From assembly GCA_014189675.1 (NCBI GenBank), contig DVAE01000007.1:1-14999 (forward strand): DNA of 14,999 bases. Reading direction: 5' to 3'. The DNA is from Candidatus Undinarchaeales archaeon SRR5007147.bin71. GTDB lineage: Archaea; Undinarchaeota; Undinarchaeia; Undinarchaeales; Undinarchaeaceae. The notes under the pieces were generated by a model. The model searched no databases. It was not told the origin of the DNA and saw only the letters and a program-made list of their open reading frames with translations. How positions within the stretch are numbered: the first letter of the stretch is position 1; each line of letters opens with the position of its first letter. Positions 11,725-14,999 of this stretch are shown piece after piece. The translations under genes and the position numbers were made by a program.

Positions 11725-14700
11725 TATTAAAAAAGTTCTTGTGATTGGAGCAGGTCCCGTTGTTATTGGTCAGGCTGCCGAATTTGACTACTCAGGTTCC
11801 CAGGCTCTCAAATCTATAAGGGAAGAGGGTCTGAAAACTGTGGTGATAAACTCGAACCCTGCAACTATACAAACAGATACCGATATGGCTGATTCTGTAT
11901 ATATTGAACCATTGACACTTGAGTCTCTTACAAGAATAATAGAAAAGGAAAAGCCGGACGGAGTTCTCTCCAGTTTTGGAGGGCAGACCGGGCTTAATCT
12001 GACAGCAGAGCTCGCAGATGCAGGAGTTCTTGAGAAAAATGATGTTGAAATATTAGGAACTCCTCTGAAAGCGATAAAAGACTGCGAAGACAGGAAACTT
12101 TTCAAAGATATGATGATTGCTATAGACGAACCAATACCAGAATCAGGAGTAGCTAATAGTATTGATGAAGCACTGAATATAGCAGAGAAAGTGGGATTTC
12201 CTGTGATAGTACGTCCGGCTTATACTTTAGGAGGAACAGGGGGAGGAATAGCTGAGAATATGCGGGACCTCGAAAATATTGCTGCAGGGGGAATAGCAAA
12301 CAGTAGGATAGGGCAAATTCTGATTGAGGAATGTGTGACCGGGTGGAAGGAAATAGAATATGAAGTAATGAGAGACTCAGCAGACAATTGCATAACAGTC
12401 TGTAATATGGAAAATTTTGATCCTGTTGGAATTCATACAGGAGACAGCATAGTTGTCGCGCCATCCCAGACTCTGACAGATAAAGAATATCAGATGTTGA
12501 GGAGTGCTTCCCTGAAAATAATAAGAGCTCTGAAAGTAGAAGGAGGATGTAATATACAGTTTGCTCTGGATCCGGAAAGTGATAGGTATATTGTAATAGA
12601 AGTAAATCCACGGGTTTCCAGAAGCTCGGCGCTGGCCTCAAAAGCAACCGGATACCCAATAGCACTGATTGCTGCAAAAATATCTATAGGAATGACGCTT
12701 GATGAAATTGAGAATCCTATAACAGAAGAAACAAAGGCTAGTTTTGAGCCGGCTCTTGATTACATTGTAACCAAGATACCACGGTGGCCTTTTGAAAAAT
12801 TCTATCTTGCAGATAGAACACTTGGAACTGAAATGCGCTCGACAGGAGAAGTTATGGCAATAGGGAGAACTTTTGAAGAAAGTCTTGAAAAAGCTGTGGC
12901 AAGTCTGGATATTGATAAGGAAAGCCTTGAAGAGGGGGCTGAGGATTTTGAGAGGCCCTATCATCTGGAAATACCAACTCACAAGAGGCTTTTCTATATA
13001 GCTTCTGCTCTGAAAAAGGGGATGGATGTTATGGAAATACGCAAAATGACTGGAATAGACCCTTGGTTCCTTAATGGTGTCAAAAAAGTCTTTTCAAAGA
13101 GAGAAGAACGCAATGGATTTAAGATGGTTGATACATGCGCTGCCGAGTTTGCGGCAAAAACTCCGTATTTTTATTCGGCCAAGGGGGAGAATGAAGCTGA
13201 AACAGAAAAGAAGCGGAAGGTCATGATATTGGGTTCTGGTCCAATAAGGATTGGACAGGGGATAGAATTTGACTACTCTACTGTTCATGCACTAGGAGCA
13301 ATAAAGGAAGAAGGTATAGAGTCAATAATAATAAACAATAATCCTGAAACTGTATCAACAGATTATGATACATCAGACCGTCTTTATTTTGAACCGCTGA
13401 CATTTAGCAGTGTGATGAGGATAATTGATAACGAAAAGCCTTACGGAGTGATGACTCAATTTGGAGGACAGACTTCTGTGAATCTTTCTCTTTCATTAGA
13501 AAAAGCCGGAGTGAATATATTGGGGACTTCTCCTAAGAACATGGACCGGGCTGAGGACAGGGATAAATTTTCAAAAGTTATAGAAAAATTAGGAATACCC
13601 CAAGCAGAGAATGGTATTGCGCACAGCATTGAGGAAGCAAGGAACGTAATAGAAAGAATTGGATACCCGGTGCTTATACGACCGAGCTATGTGATAGGGG
13701 GAAGGGCTATGGAAATTGTGTTTAATGATTTAGATCTTGAGCGATATATCAGTGAGGCTGTCAAGGTTTCGAAAGATCATCCAGTATTGATAGACGAATT
13801 CCTTGGAAGTGCGACGGAAATAGATGTAGACGCTGTTTCTGACGGAACAGACACACTAATAGGAGGAATAATGGAGCATATAGAACAGGCTGGAATCCAT
13901 TCAGGAGACTCGAGTTGTGTTACACCAACACAAACTTTGACGGAGGAAGAAATCAGAACAATTAAGAAATATACCAGGGAGCTTGCACAGGAACTCGGGA
14001 TAAAGGGACTCCTGAATATACAGTACGCAGTCAGAGATTCTGTTGTCTACGTTCTAGAAGTCAATCCCAGAAGTAGCAGAACTGTTCCATTCATAAGCAA
14101 GGCATCAGGGATTCAGCTTGCAAAAATTGCGGCAAAGGTGATGCTTGGAAAAAGTCTGAAAGAGATTGGAAATGTTGAACCAGAGAAAAATCAGCATGTA
14201 TCTGTGAAATCCGTTGTTTTCCCTTTCAACAAAATACCAGGCTCAGATACCGCGCTCGGACCTGAGATGAAAAGCACTGGAGAAGCTATGGGAATTGCTG
14301 ACAACTTCCCGATTGCTTATTACAAGGCACAGCAGGGAGCCGGTCTGAGGCTGCCGGAAAATGGAAAAATTTTCTTTGCTGTACGGAATAGAGATAAGGA
14401 AAAGGCTGTAGAAATTGCAAGGGAATTTGAAAATATGGGGTTCAAGATAGCAGGAGCAGGAAGAACCGCTAAAATGTTGAGAGTTAATGGAATTAAGGTA
14501 CAGAAGGTTTTGAAATCCGGGGAAGGGATACCAGACATAGTCACTATGATTAAAGAGAAGGGAATTGATTTAGTGATAAATACACCGACAACTGCAGGAA
14601 GCCGAGAAAGAGCAGGTTATAAAATACGGAGAGCCTGTATAAAACATGAAATACCATGTATAACGACAATGTCCGGAGCGGGGGCAGCTCTTGAGGCAAT

Positions 14701-14770
14701 AAAATTCAGAAAGTATAATGGAGTCCTCAACGAAGCAATGTCCTTGCAGGATTATCACAGAAAGCGATAA
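11708..14770 (+). CDS. carB: Carbamoyl-phosphate synthase large subunit, with shortened oligomerisation domain
   Basis: The 1020-residue subunit makes carbamoyl phosphate from bicarbonate, ATP and ammonia for pyrimidine and arginine synthesis. Two homologous ATP-grasp halves are visible: the first from LVIGAGPVVIGQAAEFDYSG near residue 12, with NPRVSRSSALASKATG; the second from VMILGSGPIRIGQGIEFDYS at about 505, with NPRSSRTVPFISKASG. A C-terminal MGS-like allosteric domain covers about 886-1020 (FFAVRNRDKEKAVEI). The usual length is about 1060-1075. The shortfall is in the oligomerisation domain: only 18 residues separate GIDPWFL from VDTCAAEF, against about 65 in the E. coli protein as I recall it. 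The frame is intact on both sides, so this is a real internal deletion and not a broken gene. No part of the catalytic halves looks affected. Confidence 0.97.
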   Translation: MPKRSDIKKVLVIGAGPVVIGQAAEFDYSGSQALKSIREEGLKTVVINSNPATIQTDTDMADSVYIEPLTLESLTRIIEKEKPDGVLSSFGGQTGLNLTAELADAGVLEKNDVEILGTPLKAIKDCEDRKLFKDMMIAIDEPIPESGVANSIDEALNIAEKVGFPVIVRPAYTLGGTGGGIAENMRDLENIAAGGIANSRIGQILIEECVTGWKEIEYEVMRDSADNCITVCNMENFDPVGIHTGDSIVVAPSQTLTDKEYQMLRSASLKIIRALKVEGGCNIQFALDPESDRYIVIEVNPRVSRSSALASKATGYPIALIAAKISIGMTLDEIENPITEETKASFEPALDYIVTKIPRWPFEKFYLADRTLGTEMRSTGEVMAIGRTFEESLEKAVASLDIDKESLEEGAEDFERPYHLEIPTHKRLFYIASALKKGMDVMEIRKMTGIDPWFLNGVKKVFSKREERNGFKMVDTCAAEFAAKTPYFYSAKGENEAETEKKRKVMILGSGPIRIGQGIEFDYSTVHALGAIKEEGIESIIINNNPETVSTDYDTSDRLYFEPLTFSSVMRIIDNEKPYGVMTQFGGQTSVNLSLSLEKAGVNILGTSPKNMDRAEDRDKFSKVIEKLGIPQAENGIAHSIEEARNVIERIGYPVLIRPSYVIGGRAMEIVFNDLDLERYISEAVKVSKDHPVLIDEFLGSATEIDVDAVSDGTDTLIGGIMEHIEQAGIHSGDSSCVTPTQTLTEEEIRTIKKYTRELAQELGIKGLLNIQYAVRDSVVYVLEVNPRSSRTVPFISKASGIQLAKIAAKVMLGKSLKEIGNVEPEKNQHVSVKSVVFPFNKIPGSDTALGPEMKSTGEAMGIADNFPIAYYKAQQGAGLRLPENGKIFFAVRNRDKEKAVEIAREFENMGFKIAGAGRTAKMLRVNGIKVQKVLKSGEGIPDIVTMIKEKGIDLVINTPTTAGSRERAGYKIRRACIKHEIPCITTMSGAGAALEAIKFRKYNGVLNEAMSLQDYHRKR

Positions 14771-14795
14771 AAAGACCCTATTCCATAGTTTTGTC

Positions 14796-14870
14796 GGGCC
14801 TGTAGCCTAGTCTGGATAAGGCGATTGCCTTCTAAGCAATAGATCGGGGGTTCAAATCCCTCCAGGCCCA
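14796..14870 (+). tRNA. tRNA-Arg (TCT)
   Basis: The cloverleaf is complete. The acceptor stem pairs GGGCCTG with CAGGCCC, with A73 at 14870 and no encoded CCA. The anticodon arm is ATTGC, CTTCTAA, GCAAT with anticodon TCT, reading AGA (and probably AGG). The D arm is GCC...GGC and the T arm is GGGGG, TTCAAAT, CCCTC with one G-U pair. It starts 25 bp after carB on the same strand with no clear promoter of its own in the gap, so it may be processed from the carAB transcript. A T-rich stretch (CTTTCTTATTT) follows. Confidence 0.95.
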
Positions 14871-14879
14871 CTTTCTTAT

Positions 14880-14999
14880 TTAGAAAATCGTTTTTATAAA
14901 TAACCACAGAGAGCCTGTTTCCCAGCCGGGAATTCCAAGAGAAAGTAAAATTGGACCGGCGAAAAACTGCATTACAAGAGCAGTATAGAATATTGTAAA
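14880..14999 (-). CDS. C-terminal end of a probable membrane protein (start outside window)
   Basis: On the minus strand the frame is open from the window edge for 39 residues to TAA at 14882-14880. The peptide is strongly hydrophobic, with FTIFYTALVMQFFAGPILLSL as one likely membrane helix, a GIPGWETG turn and a second hydrophobic stretch SLWLFIKTIF at the very end. This pattern is coding-like, but too little is present for a family call. It converges on carB and tRNA-Arg. Confidence 0.5.
   Translation of the reverse strand, partial: FTIFYTALVMQFFAGPILLSLGIPGWETGSLWLFIKTIF

Noticed and set aside
12153-12982. Long minus-strand frames inside carB
   Set aside because: They are antisense to a well-conserved coding region and have Leu/Ser-rich content typical of shadow frames.
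13060-13150. Frameshift or sequencing gap as the cause of the short CarB
   Set aside because: The frame is continuous and both flanking motifs (GIDPWFL, VDTCAAEF) are intact, so an in-frame deletion fits better; a misassembly cannot be fully excluded without reads.
1-14999. CRISPR array, insertion sequence or toxin-antitoxin pair
   Set aside because: No regularly spaced repeats, transposase or paired small toxin/antitoxin genes were seen on either strand.

Overview
This window is archaeal chromosome of moderate GC content, probably from a euryarchaeal or DPANN-type lineage; I cannot place it more closely. The evidence is a Sec61-beta preprotein translocase subunit, an archaeal MBF1 transcription factor (zinc ribbon plus HTH), an archaeal-type fused sugar-1-phosphate nucleotidylyltransferase/acetyltransferase, Lrp/AsnC regulators, tRNA genes without an encoded CCA end, and many TATA-like boxes centred about 25-28 bp upstream of start codons, the pattern of leaderless archaeal mRNAs. 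Genes are tightly packed on both strands and almost everything is housekeeping. I see no CRISPR array, transposase, phage gene or obvious island.

Layout from the left. The window opens with the C-terminus of a probable surface protein (1-312), followed by a lipoate-protein ligase A family gene (315-1061). Converging on it is a minus-strand group: 2Fe-2S ferredoxin, MIP18-family Fe-S assembly protein and an unrecognised 550-residue membrane protein (3324 down to 1062). MBF1 diverges from the ferredoxin across 41 bp, and an unknown 159-residue acidic protein lies beyond it (3731-4210). Next is a histidine decoding unit on the minus strand: tRNA-His(GTG) at 5543-5615 lies 21 bp upstream of hisS (4256-5521). 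Just upstream of the tRNA is a shrunken 37-nt copy of it that keeps both acceptor strands.

The middle holds a DUF5679-like zinc-ribbon protein with a hairpin directly before its Shine-Dalgarno, glutamate dehydrogenase divergent from Sec61-beta, and an Lrp/AsnC regulator divergent from a stand-alone RAM (Lrp ligand-binding) protein. A hairpin terminator and tRNA-Pro(TGG) follow, the latter with a partial 3' copy downstream. Then come the minus-strand pair glmU-like/tmk (nucleotide-sugar and dTTP synthesis), the plus-strand carA-carB operon (carbamoyl phosphate for pyrimidine and arginine synthesis), tRNA-Arg(TCT), and the C-terminus of a membrane protein on the minus strand (14880-14999).

Functional links visible here are modest: Fe-S handling (ferredoxin plus MIP18 protein), histidine charging (tRNA plus synthetase), nitrogen metabolism (glutamate dehydrogenase, CarAB, two Lrp-type proteins nearby) and nucleotide/sugar-nucleotide supply (Tmk, GlmU-like, CarAB). 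The points most worth a second look are the CarB lacking about 47 residues of its oligomerisation domain, the two tRNA-derived fragments beside intact tRNA genes, the hairpin abutting the DUF5679 ribosome-binding site, and the orphan membrane protein. I found no clearly new multi-gene system.
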